Origin: Ornithodoros turicata
Lineage: Eukaryota > Arthropoda > Arachnida > Ixodida > Argasidae
Length of the DNA stretch: 64,000 bases
NCBI RefSeq assembly: GCF_037126465.1
Contig: NC_088202.1
Coordinates: forward strand, 98,611,962 to 98,675,961
Reading direction: 5' to 3'
Shown: one piece after another, positions 47,580 through 58,083 of the stretch
Position numbering within the stretch: the stretch's first letter is position 1
Layout: every line of letters begins with the position of its first letter
Position numbers and translations under genes: made by a program
Notes under the pieces: generated by a model
Told to the model about the DNA's origin: nothing
The model's database searches: none
The model's input: the letters and a program-made list of their open reading frames with translations, nothing else

Positions 47580-48910
47580 CATTCATATACAAGGATCATC
47601 TAAGGTTGACTGGTAAGGTTGACTGGTAAGGTTTTCTTACTTTAAATACAGTGGAAAATTTGGGAAGCACCAGACATCAGTTTATGAAAGTATTCACTGT
47701 GCACATCTAGATAGTGTTGCTGCTTTGGCAACTCGCTGATGCCTTTGGCATAGAAAGAAGTGGGCTGCTGTTGTAGCCACTGCAGGACACCTTTCTGAAG
47801 GGCTTCATCTGTGTGGAACGTCTTTCCCACAAGGTGTTCCTTAAAGGTCCCAAACAAATGGTTGTTGCTTGGGGCTAAATCTGGGCTGTAAGGGGCATGG
47901 GGTAAAACCTCCCAGTGCATTTCGGCCAGGTTTGCTACCCTTAAATTCTTCATGTGAGGCCGGGCATTGTCATCAAGAAGAATGACCCTCCCATACAACA
48001 GCCCAGGCCTTTCCTTGCGAATTGCGTTTCGCATGGCACCCTTTATCAACGTGGAGTACTAGTTGATATTAATCATGATTTGCTCTAGGAAGTCCACATG
48101 GACGACACCGCACACGTCCCAGGAAACTGTTCACGTGGACTTCCCAGAAGAAGACGGCTGCATCTTACAATGAAAAAATGGCTAGGAAGCAAGCGAGCTG
48201 GTGAAGATGATGCATAATGTAAAACCCCGAGACTAGGGAACACGAAAGGACAGACACAACACGAAGTCTCAAAAAGAGACACAAAAAAGACTTCGTGTTG
48301 TGTCTGTCCTTTCATGTTCCCTAGTCTCTGGGTTTTACAGGCTGCATTTTGCTTTTATTTAGTGGCAGGAAAGCCTTATGTCACCATTCCAAACTGCTGC
48401 ATTTTTGTCCCTGGGATAAAATGATGCATCCAGGTTTCATCACATGTGATGATTGATTGCAAATATTTCCCCCTCTGATAGAACCTGGTTCAGCAGCTGC
48501 TCAGAGACTGCCGTATACACTACCTTCCGGCCACAAGTGAGGTTTTGGGGAACCCAGCTTGCATAGACTTTGTGAATGATTGTCTCTATGCTGGGATCCG
48601 ATGTCCCGGACTGTTACTTGCCGGTTCTCAAGGTTGGCTGGCTGAACGCCCGCAACATTCACTGGCATGACTGCAGTCAGACAAACGTGTCCACGTGGTT
48701 CGTTCGTCACCATATTCCGTCCTTCGCTAAACTGTCTGCACACTCTTCCCTTTGACATCATTTCTTCCCCATACTGTGCCTGTACTCTTTGCAAAATCTC
48801 AGCTGGCTTGATGTTCTCTTTCACAAAGAACTTGATTATATATTTGCTGTTCTACAGCTATGAAACACTGCTCGCCGCCACGATAGCTGCCACTGCTGAA
48901 TGTGCCACTA
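47580..48910 (-). pseudogene. mariner transposase pseudogene, copy 2
   Basis: On the minus strand the N-terminal frame (MKENIKPAEILQRVQAQYG, then ENRQVTVRDIG) is broken. A 135-codon C-terminal frame (47642-48049) keeps LLDDNARPH and PHAPYSPDLAPS. The third catalytic Asp is replaced by Asn (APSN, where mariners have APSD), so it would be inactive even without frameshifts. A 171-bp hairpin-bearing insert breaks it at 48169-48339. Its 5' block GCTCGCCGCCACGATAGCTG is shared with copy 1 at 21144. Confidence 0.9.
48169..48339. mobile_element. 171-bp insert in mariner copy 2 with perfect-stem hairpin
   Basis: The insert is flanked by GGCTGCATCTTAC (48156-48168) and GGCTGCATTTTGC (48340-48352). Its inner part is a hairpin with 52-bp arms (48218-48269 and 48288-48339, opening TGTAAAACCC and closing GGGTTTTACA) around an 18-bp loop. 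The outer part contains GGCTAGGAAGCAAGCGAGCT. I recall the GGGAACACGAAAGGACAGAC sequence as frequent in tick transcripts, so it is likely a repeat family. Confidence 0.75.
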
Positions 48911-50103
48911 CTTTCTTACATCTACTTATTTTATAACATCTACTTTTTCTTGGTCAACCTTGAATGACCCCTCTACAATCTACCCCTATTTGACCAGGCT
49001 TCACTCCTCTGAATTCTGCTCTATCCGGATTAAAACATGAGGACAGATTCCATTCCACATAATCTGCCTTCATTTATCCCAGCTTCAGCTTGCAGATTCA
49101 GACACAAATTTTCAGGAACCGCAAAGGAATGCCAGAAGGCCGCCTTCAGTTATCTGGTGTTGAGTCAGAGACAATGTTTGACCTGCATTTCGTCAAGCGG
49201 GGCGACAAGCTTGAGGAATACGCTATGCGAGTAGGTCAGTTGTTCTGTGCAGGTCCCGTTTCCCCTATTGTCCGTGGAGCGACATCATTGCTCCGTCTTC
49301 CAAATAAGTGGGGCAACAGCAAACAGCTCAAGGTCACGAGGTGGACATGGTTTCCTTTGTGGACCAATGTGGAGAACTACGATAGTTTATGAATACCCCA
49401 TTATAGCTGACATGTGAGTCAGCAGACACTTTGTCACGTGGTTTATCGAAACTTTGCCCTCGCCTCTGCACAGAGACAAACCATCATTGTGTGCTTCCCC
49501 CTTCCCCACTGTGCATTTGTAGGCACATTGACCACTCCTGTGCATTGCAGACGATCCGCAGAGTCATGAAAAGTGTTCACGTGCACAGCTGCGTTTCCCT
49601 AACGTGGATACTAACTTCGACAACTGGATGCCATAGTGCTGGGGTATGTCAACATTGATCAGCCTAATGACACCTGCGCTGTGATTAAGGATGGAGATGT
49701 CATTAACACTCTCGATTTCACAATGACCAGCATGAGTCCAATGACAGTGATGAACACAGTGCTGCGACTTCTGAAAATGCATAAAGTTCACAGAGAACAG
49801 CGCTTGCATTTTTTTAGCGAAATAATAACGTTCTTCAAGGTAACAAAACCAGTACGAGATCACAAGAGCTGAATTTTACGCAAATGACGAGGTAGAGTTT
49901 CCTATGTTTCCTAGAAAACAGACAGGATTTGCTGACGACTGTCAGTTTATCTGCTCTTCAGTTTCATTTGTCTGGATCGCCTGGTTCCCAGACATTTTTG
50001 CTGGAAACAGCCAGCGGCGAATAAATGAAGGTTGACTGCGCTTTTTCCATTAAAAAAGTTCCTGAAAGGCAGCACGGTTTCCTTGGCCAAGGTGTGAAGG
50101 TAG
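48911..50103. other. Stretch with degenerate coding-like frames, origin unknown
   Basis: Plus-strand frames 49090-49392, 49431-49658 and 49636-49872 look like pieces of one decayed coding sequence, with text such as LRQLDAIVLGYVNIDQPND and TSMSPMTVMNTVLRLLKM. I do not recognise the family. A transposon or processed-pseudogene origin is equally possible. Confidence 0.35.
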
Positions 50104-50199
50104 CTTAATGTAGTAGCAGATGAAGAAATTAAACATAGAAGGAAGCTGAAGCGAAGGAACCTGTCACAGACGGGTTCCAGCTGCAGCAGCAGAGGGTCT

Positions 50200-50877
50200 T
50201 TGAAAAAGCAGGCATCAGCTGGTTACTTGTGGCAGCTGCCTCAAGCAACGACAAGGTGTAACGACCCTCCTATCGCCCCTATATTCTATGTTCCCCTCTA
50301 TACTATACTTAATAAAGTTGAGAATGTTGAGCAGAAAATTAAAGAACTTAGTGATATCCGTACAGAGGTTGGAAACCTCGTAGACATGTCAGGATCTCTC
50401 TGCGTAGATATTGTTTCCTTGCAAAAGAATTTTGATGATATGGAGAATCAATCCAGGCGATCTAATCTGGTTGTGTACGGTATATCCGATGTCGCGTCAG
50501 AGACATGGGCTCAGTCTGAGGCTAATATTATAGACTTTTTTTCTACACACTTAGAATCTCGTGTCGATCCTTCTGATATAGAAAGAGCCCACCGAGTAGG
50601 TAGATTCCAGAATGGTAAAAATAGGCCTATTATTGTGCGCTTTTTGAGGTTTAAACAGAAGGAAGACCTTCTTCGGAAAGGAAGTAAGCTAAAAGGCACT
50701 CCATTCACTATGAGTGAGGACATTTCATCCCACACACGATCGCTCAGAAAAAAACTTACTGAATTTGGGAAGTCTCTTGGGTGTAGGTACAAACTTCGTC
50801 ATGATAAGCTTCTTGCGAACGACAAGTGTTACATTGTTGATGAGCGCTCTGGTGAGGTTACTGAACGTCCTAGGTAG
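50200..50877 (+). CDS. LINE ORF1 protein, 5' end incomplete
   Basis: This is a nucleic-acid-chaperone-like ORF1 of a non-LTR retrotransposon. A coiled-coil-like region (about residues 36-85, VENVEQKIKELSDIRTEVGN) precedes the conserved RRSNLVVYGI motif (about residues 88-97) and an RRM-like segment with ERAHRVGRF and RPIIVRFLRFKQKEDLL. The reading frame is open back to 50104 but has no ATG before 50386, so the copy probably lost its true 5' end. The given start is a TTG and only nominal. It ends at TAG 50875-50877, followed directly in the same frame by CAA CCA and ORF2. It has no zinc knuckle in the part present. Confidence 0.8.
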   Translation: MKKQASAGYLWQLPQATTRCNDPPIAPIFYVPLYTILNKVENVEQKIKELSDIRTEVGNLVDMSGSLCVDIVSLQKNFDDMENQSRRSNLVVYGISDVASETWAQSEANIIDFFSTHLESRVDPSDIERAHRVGRFQNGKNRPIIVRFLRFKQKEDLLRKGSKLKGTPFTMSEDISSHTRSLRKKLTEFGKSLGCRYKLRHDKLLANDKCYIVDERSGEVTERPR

Positions 50878-50889
50878 CAACCACAGTCT

Positions 50890-53664
50890 GTGAAAACCCC
50901 CCTAGTTGAAGATTTCATTTTCTTAACATTTAACGCGCGTAGTGTCTGCAATAAAGTTACTCAGATAGAAGAGGTATTGCTCGAATGTAATCCCCACGTA
51001 GTTGCCATCACGGAGACCTGGCTATGTCCATCAATTATGTCCAGTACTATATTTCCATTGAATTATAACGTGATTAGGAATGATAGGACGTCTAGAGGAG
51101 GAGGTGTTGCTATTCTTCTACGTAGTGATTTAGACTTTTCTGTGATGGCTGTTCCTACCAATATGGAGTGTGTATGGTGTCAATTAAAGAGTGGAGGCGG
51201 TAACATAGTGGTGGGTTGCTTCTATAAGCCTCCTTTATGTTCCTACGATTTCCTCTATCTTTTAAATGAGTACATTAGTAAAGAAGTTCCTTCAAGGAGT
51301 AAAATCATTCTGATGGGTGATTTAAATATGCCTCACGTTAACTGGAGCTGTATGGTTCCAACCTCAAGTGAAACCGGAGCGTTATTAGACTTATTATTAC
51401 GCTATCAGCTGAGACAGGTAGTTCACGCCCCCACTAGGGTTACTGCTTCCTCCTCTACTATTCTCGATGTTGTATTGCTAGGAAGCGACTTATTTCTGGC
51501 GCCTTTCTCCTGTGAGGTACTATCAGGTATATCGGACCATAATATGGTTCAGGTTACTGTTACTCTCGCCCATGCAGTCAGAAGGAGGTCAAATATGATT
51601 AAAATAAGAGATTACAATCATGCTAGTCATGAAAGTATTATCGACAACTTGGCGATATCACTTAGTCAGTTCTGGTCATTGTCCAATGATAAAGATATTT
51701 CTGTTTCTCACTTGTGGGACTTTTTCAAAAACACTGTTCAGTACTGCATAAATAATTTTGTCCCTCTTAAGCGCAAGGCGGTGCACAGAAATAATCCATG
51801 GATAACCCGGGAAATACTGCAGCTGAGTCGTAAGGTTAGAAGACATAGAAAGAAACCCTGCAGTAATAGAAAAGACCTGTGCATAGTGTTGAAAGAAAAG
51901 ATCACCTCTGCCAGATCGAAGTATTATGATACTACTCTACATAATTTTCTCCAATCATCACCACAAAAGTTCTGGCGGCACATATCTACTTCCTTAACTT
52001 CACCAGACAAAGAGTCCCCGTTGATGGATGGCGAAGATGTTGCTGATAAATTTAGCAACTTCTTCGAATCTGCGTTCTCGACTGATAACGGTATCATTCC
52101 AAATGACTGCTTCGCTTCAAGTGTGCCCCCTATGCCTGACATTGACATCTCATTGCCTGGTATTATATCATCCCTTCTTGAACTAGATTCCAAAAAGACC
52201 CCAGGCCCTGATGGCATTCCTAATATTTTTCTCCGAACTTATGCGGAATGGGTAGCGGAGTACCTAGCGACTATATTTCATAGATCGTATCACAGCGGTG
52301 AGGTACCGTCAGATTGGAGAATAGCTAAGGTTATTCCAGTTCACAAGGGGGGCAACCGGAAGGAAGTTAAAAATTACCGCCCAATATCTCTGACGAGTTA
52401 TTGTTGTAAAATATTTGAACATATTCTTACTAAGAGTATGGTTGCCTTTCTTAATGAACACAGTTTGATACACTGCAGTCAGTACGGTTTCCGAAGAGGT
52501 TACTCGACGACTACACAGTTAATAGAGGTCGTTCATGATCTTTCCGAGGGTCTTAATAATAAAGCTCAAACTGACATTATATTTTTGGATCTATCGAAAG
52601 CGTTCGATAGGGTTTCTCACGCTAAATTGTTGCACAAAATTAATCAGTATTTGAAAAACCAGAAGGTCGGCAAATGGTTAGAGGGCTATCTTCGAGACCG
52701 TTCTCAATTCGTCACCTATAATAATAGAAACTCTGCACTTACATCCGTGACTTCTGGTGTTCCCCAGGGGTCAGTTTTGGGGCCCCTTCTCTTTATTATG
52801 TTCATGAACGATCTCCCAATACATATTACCTCTAAAATTAAAATGTATGCAGACGACTGCGTTCTGTATAGGCAGATCACTTCTGTTGATGACCAGTGGG
52901 AGTTACAGAGGGACATCGACAGAGTGTCGGAATGGTGCCAGAAGTGGCAGATGACGCTAAACTGCGAAAAGACGCTGTGCATGACAGTGACCCTGAAGAA
53001 AAATTGCCTTTTGTTTCCCTATACGTTAGCCGGTGAGCCAATTAAACTTGCAACTAAACACAAATATTTGGGCTTAACGATCAATAATAAACTTTCGTGG
53101 CAACCCCACATCACAGACGTTTGCTCCAAAGCGTATGGTCGGCTTTTTTCCCTGCGTCATGCCCTAAGATTAGCTACACCTTCCACTAAATTAGTAGCAT
53201 ATACCACTTGTATTCGCCCTTTAATTGAATACGCCTCTATAGTTTGGTTTCCACAAGCTAAGACGATGGTGTCACAGCTTGAAATGGTTCAGAGAAAATC
53301 ACTGTGCTTCGTATACAGTAAATACAACCCTTTAGACTCTCCTTCTGCGCTGCTGGTACGGGCAGGCCTTCCTACATTAAAAACACGAGTAAGGATACAA
53401 CGATTGAAAACCTTTTGGCAGATTCTGACAGGAATTTTTAAAATTCCATATGATGAATATTTTACATTTATTCAGAGAGGTGCCACCAGAACAACCCATA
53501 ATCGTTACATTAAGCCCCCGTATAGTAGGGTTGAAGCCTTTAAAAATTCCTTCTTCCCTATAGTAATTAAGGACTGGAATGCACTGCCTAGCGATCTTGT
53601 CAACTTCAACTCTCTTGCCTCATTTATTCGTGGAATTGATGATTACTGGGTAGTTTCATTTTAA
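50890..53664 (+). CDS. LINE ORF2: endonuclease-reverse transcriptase (CR1/Jockey superfamily)
   Basis: This is an uninterrupted 924-codon frame for the enzyme that nicks the target and primes reverse transcription there. The N-terminal apurinic-type endonuclease has N15 (FNAR), E42 (TETW), D144 and N146 (GDLN), and the SDH triad end at 215-217. RT motifs follow: PGPDG (438 on), YRPISLTS (496 on), the first catalytic Asp D567 in FLDLSKAFD, GVPQGSVLGP (about 623), YADD with D655-D656, and KYLGLTI. All catalytic residues visible to me are intact. There is no ATG until codon 50, which lies after E42, so translation must enter from ORF1 or at a non-AUG codon. The final residues WVVSF are encoded by the inserted foldback element (53648 on). 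The native end was probably FQKM. It lies antisense in the NIFK intron. Confidence 0.9.
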   Translation: MKTPLVEDFIFLTFNARSVCNKVTQIEEVLLECNPHVVAITETWLCPSIMSSTIFPLNYNVIRNDRTSRGGGVAILLRSDLDFSVMAVPTNMECVWCQLKSGGGNIVVGCFYKPPLCSYDFLYLLNEYISKEVPSRSKIILMGDLNMPHVNWSCMVPTSSETGALLDLLLRYQLRQVVHAPTRVTASSSTILDVVLLGSDLFLAPFSCEVLSGISDHNMVQVTVTLAHAVRRRSNMIKIRDYNHASHESIIDNLAISLSQFWSLSNDKDISVSHLWDFFKNTVQYCINNFVPLKRKAVHRNNPWITREILQLSRKVRRHRKKPCSNRKDLCIVLKEKITSARSKYYDTTLHNFLQSSPQKFWRHISTSLTSPDKESPLMDGEDVADKFSNFFESAFSTDNGIIPNDCFASSVPPMPDIDISLPGIISSLLELDSKKTPGPDGIPNIFLRTYAEWVAEYLATIFHRSYHSGEVPSDWRIAKVIPVHKGGNRKEVKNYRPISLTSYCCKIFEHILTKSMVAFLNEHSLIHCSQYGFRRGYSTTTQLIEVVHDLSEGLNNKAQTDIIFLDLSKAFDRVSHAKLLHKINQYLKNQKVGKWLEGYLRDRSQFVTYNNRNSALTSVTSGVPQGSVLGPLLFIMFMNDLPIHITSKIKMYADDCVLYRQITSVDDQWELQRDIDRVSEWCQKWQMTLNCEKTLCMTVTLKKNCLLFPYTLAGEPIKLATKHKYLGLTINNKLSWQPHITDVCSKAYGRLFSLRHALRLATPSTKLVAYTTCIRPLIEYASIVWFPQAKTMVSQLEMVQRKSLCFVYSKYNPLDSPSALLVRAGLPTLKTRVRIQRLKTFWQILTGIFKIPYDEYFTFIQRGATRTTHNRYIKPPYSRVEAFKNSFFPIVIKDWNALPSDLVNFNSLASFIRGIDDYWVVSF

Positions 53665-54278
53665 ATCGAACAACGTGTGAAAGTCGTATTTTTTAATTCG
53701 CCCAGAAAAAATATATGTTAGAGGACAGTTCAAACGACGCAAATCGCGCCACGTGCGACGCTCGTGCGTGGAGTAGTTTCCGCGTAGGAGAGGGCGAAAG
53801 TCAGAGGCTGCTTGGGCGCGCTTTCTTCTGGACCGACTTTGACGGGATCTAGCACCGTTGACTTTATGTCTAGGAACTGGATGATTTTTGTGATTATAGG
53901 CTGCACTACAGACACTGTCGACAGCCACCCACAGAACTCTGAGAGCCACACATTTTCTGTTAAAAAATGCCAAACTTGGCGTAAACGTTCAAAAAGGCCA
54001 CACTTTGTTACCAATTTTCTTCATGACGGAACGTCTGAGAACATCGAGCTTAGTGCCATTCGATAGGACGTTGAAAGAGCTTTCGTACTGTAGAGAACTC
54101 ATTTATCTCAGCCCAGTTGTTTCTGTGTTATTAGCTTGACAATCACACATGGTAGGCAAAAATTGCCATTGTTGCATCTCAATTTTCTCAAAAATGCCAT
54201 CTTCGATTTCCTTGATTATTTGTCAAAAGGTGGCGTCATGTCTCTACTTTAGACGCCGAATGAGACAATCTTTTATTT

Positions 54279-54470
54279 TTGTCTGAGAGACGCGCAGCGA
54301 TTTTTTTTGTCAGGCAGGGTGCACGAGGCTGCGGCCTTGCGCGCCCCACCCACGAGCACGCGACCTTCAACCTCTTCTTTGCTACATGTGTCCCGTTGAT
54401 GGAGAATTCAATGACCACACTGCGTGAGCTTGTTGTAGTGTCCCCGGAGCATCACTTTACGTTTACCTAA
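54279..54470 (+). pseudogene. Left-arm copy of the foldback frame, stopped by nonsense
   Basis: The frame starts MSERRAAIFFVRQGARG and ends FTFT followed by TAA. Beyond the stop the same frame continues as in the right arm (LIQTVGEYMSCLCALDE and then EALRRDLYPLVTS). It is the mirror of 55939-56289. Confidence 0.3.
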
Positions 54471-55938
54471 TGGCCTCTCAGTTCCGTCAGGCTCATTCAA
54501 ACCGTGGGAGAGTACATGAGTTGCCTGTGCGCCCTTGACGAGAAACCCCAGTTCGACGAACATACCGACAAAGCAGTGAGAAGAAAGGAAGCGCTTCGTA
54601 GAGATCTTTATCCACTGGTAACATCTTAGCTTTTGTTTCAGGTTGCCGCCAGTCCCTCAGGCAGTGTGAAAGCCACATCCTTTTCATTGGTAAAAGAACG
54701 AAAACTGAAAGTTTCGAAAAATGTAAAATGTGCCCATTGCGAGACCCCTGCAGGTGGTGGCTGCCACCATTGGATTAGCATCATCCGATAGCTTTAGACA
54801 TGACCTTTCACATGATATAAAGTGACTGGGTTCAAGCGCATTCTTTGTCCGCCTAGTATCGCAAAACCACGAGTGGTACGCGAAAATTTTGCATGTTCGA
54901 TCTTAATTATTTCTAAAAAGCCGGAATATTTTTCACGATTTATTCCACAGGGGCAGAATTATGCCGGTACTTGGCGCTACTGGTAAAGTACCTTTTCTCT
55001 TTTTGATTGAGACGTAGGGCTACCTTTCCGCGGAGCGATTTTTCCACACAAAGGCGCCCTTCGTATGTTTACGAGCGCGTAATTAATTATTTAGCGCGTA
55101 ACGTAATTTAATGCCCAGATGTTGCATTATGTACTTATTTTGCACTTATGGTACGTATGTTTATTTTTTCCTTTGGAGACGCAGGGCAATACTTTCGTGG
55201 GCGACTTGAACTTGCTATTACGCACTTTCATGGGAGTCGCACGCACGACGTGTGCGTATACGCACGTGCGCATATTCACTATTCTCCCGCACATGTGCTT
55301 GAGGCAATGCACATACGCACGCTATGGGGCTGCCGTGCGAGTTAATATTAAGATGGCAGAACTACGGCCACAGGGGACAGAAAGTTACAACACCTGAGAA
55401 TACAAATTTGTGGTCGCGTGGTTGCAGTCGCCTCTTAACTTGGGCGCAATAAGTGATAGTTCCGAAGGTGTGCATCCTCTCTTTAATTAGTTTTATGCTC
55501 CGTAGCGTTATTTCGGAACTACGACGAGTGGTACAAAACCCGTAAGACCGCTGTGATGACAGTTGCTGCTCTCAAGTATAACACGTTCGCCCTCACCGAG
55601 ATGTGTCATTGTCACCGTGGGAATCAAAATTTCCGACAGAACAACGCATAACTAAAATCCCTCGTTTCCGGTAGCCGTAGGTACCTTAAACCCTCGGTGT
55701 GGTCTTCAGTAGTCCTCCTGGCATTCATGCGCTTGAACCCATTCACTTTATATCATGTGAAAGGACATGTGTAAAGCTATCGGATGATGCTAATCCAATG
55801 GTGGCAGCCACCACCTGCAGGGATCTCGCAATGGGCACATTTTACGTTGCTCGAAACTTCCGTTTTTCGTTCTTTTACCAATCAAAAGGATGTGACTTTC
55901 ACACTTCCTGTGGGACTGGTGGCAACCCGAAACAAAAG

Positions 55939-56289
55939 CTAAGATGTTACCAGTGGATAAAGATCTCTACGAAGCGCTTCGTTTCTTCTCATTGCTTTGT
56001 CGGTATGTTCGTCGAACTGGGTTTTCTCGTCAAGGGAGCACAGGAAACTCATGTACTCTCCCACGGTTTGAATGAGGCTGACGGAATTGGGAGGCCATTG
56101 GGTAAACGTAAAGTGATGCTCTGGGGACAGTACAACAAGCTCACGCAGTGTGGTCATTGATTTCTCCGTCAGCGGGACACATGTAGCAAAGAAGAGGTTG
56201 AAGGTCGCGTGCTCGTAGGTGGGGCGCGCAAGGCCGCAGCCTCGTGCACCCTGCCTGACAAAAAAAATCGCTGCGCGTCTCTCAGGCAA
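55939..56289 (-). CDS. Unrecognised 116-codon frame in the foldback right arm
   Basis: The frame starts MPERRAAIFFVRQGARG and runs through MTTLRELVVLSPEHHFTFTQ to EALRRDLYPLVTS. The left arm carries the same frame inward on the plus strand (54279 on). It differs by a handful of residues and one nonsense change (CAA to TAA) after FTFT. The composition is ordinary for a soluble protein. I know no family for it. It may be a remnant of a transposase or a captured exon. It may also be fortuitous, since arm similarity alone preserves open frames. Confidence 0.3.
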   Translation of the reverse strand: MPERRAAIFFVRQGARGCGLARPTYEHATFNLFFATCVPLTEKSMTTLRELVVLSPEHHFTFTQWPPNSVSLIQTVGEYMSFLCSLDEKTQFDEHTDKAMRRNEALRRDLYPLVTS

Positions 56290-57217
56290 AAATAAAAGAT
56301 TGTCTCACTTTGCGTCTAAAGTAGGGACATGACGCCACCTTTTCAAAAATAATCAAGGAAATCGAAGATGGCATTTTTGAGAAAACTGAGATCCAACATT
56401 GGCAATTTTCGCCTACTATGTGTGATTCTCAAGCTAATAACACAGAAATAACAGGGCTGAGATAAATGAGTTCTCTACAGTACGAAAGCTCTTTCAATGT
56501 CCTATCGAATGGCACTAAGCTCGATGTTCTCAGAGGTTCCGTCATGAAGGAAATCGGTAACAAAATTTGGCCTTTTTGAACGTTTATGCCAAGTTTGGCA
56601 TTTTTTAACAGAAAATCTGTGGCTCTCAGAATTCTGTGGGTGACTGTCGACAGTGTCTATGGTGTAGCCTATAATCACAAAAAACCTCCAGTTCCTAGAC
56701 ATAAAATTAGCGGTGCTAGATCACGTCAAAGTCGGTCCAGAAGAAAGCGTGCTCAAGCAGCCTCAGACTTTCCCCCTCTCCTGCGCGGAAACTACTACAC
56801 GCACGAGCATCGCACGTGGCGCGATTTGCGTCGTTTGAGCTGTCCTCTAACATTTATTTTTTCTGGGCGAATTAAAAAATACGACTTTCACACGTTGTTC
56901 GATTTAAAATGAAACTACCCTACTTTCAAAAAATGTAAACACAGTGTATCTTATTTTTGATGGTGTTTCGGTACCGTTCTGGTAGCAAAGTGTCGTTTGT
57001 TGTTGATGCCTACTCCTGTTTAAATGCATGTTCAGTTGCTCGTTCAATTATTGTTTAATTGCCATTTAAGTCTTGCTAATTTTGTTATAATTCCGAGACG
57101 GTGGATTTACTTTTGCTGTACAATATGCTCATGACCTGTACATTTTCTTTTATTTTTCACACTCCTGCAAATGACATCTTGGTGATGTCAGCAGTATCCC
57201 TTAAATAAATAAATAAA

Positions 57218-57716
57218 TACTCTGATTATGAAATGCACACACAGTGGTTACGTTTGACATCAGTGTTTTGAAAATTGTTAGGTAACCATATTTTTGGATT
57301 ATGTATGTAGAGTTATATTGTATCAATGCGATAGCTTTCTAGACGCAACCACCACGTGACACACCGTGACCATGTGACACGATAACATGATGTCCCCCTA
57401 TAAAGTTACCACATTTAAACATGAGTGGCACAATGCCCAAACATGCAGCAAACTTTTTTGCATGATGTGTTGTGGCTGTGATGATGAGCCAGTGAAAGAA
57501 TCGAACGTGTCCGTGACACCGACTCTCAACTGGAGAATAAACAAGGTTGGTTCTCCTTTGAATGGCCTGCCATTAAGTTCTCAGCATAACATGACAAAAA
57601 GTGCACAAGATATACTGGCATCTGCATTGACATGAACCGTACATGTACAAGAGGTGTGCTACAAGTTCTCAGCCTTACAAAGGAGTGGACGCACAGACAC
57701 AACACTTTATCATAGT
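57218..57716. other. NIFK intron, unassigned stretch
   Basis: No repeat end or exon was seen between the LINE tail and the next element. Confidence 0.4.
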
Positions 57717-57966
57717 CAGAGCCGTAGCAAGGCAAGTTGGCGCCCAGGGCAGAGTAAACCTGAAGCGCCCCCCCTCCCCCCACTGCCGTCAGAAGCCCTC
57801 TAAACAAAGAAATGAAAACAGCTTATTCGCAATGCGTAAATTCAAACTATTTTCATTCCCGCTTTATCCTGCCCAAACAACCTGCCAGGGCCAGCCGTTC
57901 GGCACCCCCTCTGATGGGGGTGCCAGGGGCGGCTGCCCCTCTTGCCCCCCCTTTCACTACGGCTCT
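57717..57966. mobile_element. Small DNA transposon with AGAGCCGTAG ends
   Basis: The left end CAGAGCCGTAGCAAGGCAAG and the complemented right end GAGAGCCGTAGTGAAAGGGG are inverted repeats, with G/C-rich subterminal parts (GGCGCCCAGGGC; GGCGGCTGCCCC). The interior has no frame. The boundaries are accurate to a few bases. Confidence 0.65.
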
Positions 57967-58083
57967 CATCATACATAGTACATATATACTCTTCAAGGTT
58001 CATGCTACCAGAAATGGCACATACGCACTATAATCTCCCTGTGGCAGCCACCAGCAGGCGGCAATCCGCACAGCTTAACTAAA

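Larger units (their letters stand above)
53648..56920. mobile_element. Giant foldback element, two 1194-bp arms, 4-bp TSD
   Basis: The arms 53648-54841 and 55727-56920 are reverse complements of equal length with about 90% or higher identity by eye. The loop is 885 bp (54842-55726). The outer ends are GGGTAGTTTCATTTTAAATC on both arms. The flanks carry TACT (53644-53647 and 56921-56924). Removing the insert rejoins the LINE frame. Each arm holds an inward frame listed separately. No transposase is recognised. A 4-bp duplication fits Sola, Ginger or Chapaev-like superfamilies, but the terminus does not identify one for me. Confidence 0.9.
50104..57217 (+). mobile_element. Non-LTR retrotransposon (LINE) with foldback insertion
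   Basis: The element comprises ORF1, ORF2 and a 3' untranslated region of about 295 bp (56925-57217), ending in an (AAAT)n tail at 57201-57217. It is interrupted by the element at 53648-56920. The 5' limit is only the start of the open frame and a target-site duplication was not identified. The lack of disabling mutations in ORF2 suggests recent activity. RT motif spelling (YADDC, GVPQGSVLGPLLF) points to the CR1/Jockey superfamily. A finer clade would need a tree. Confidence 0.85.
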
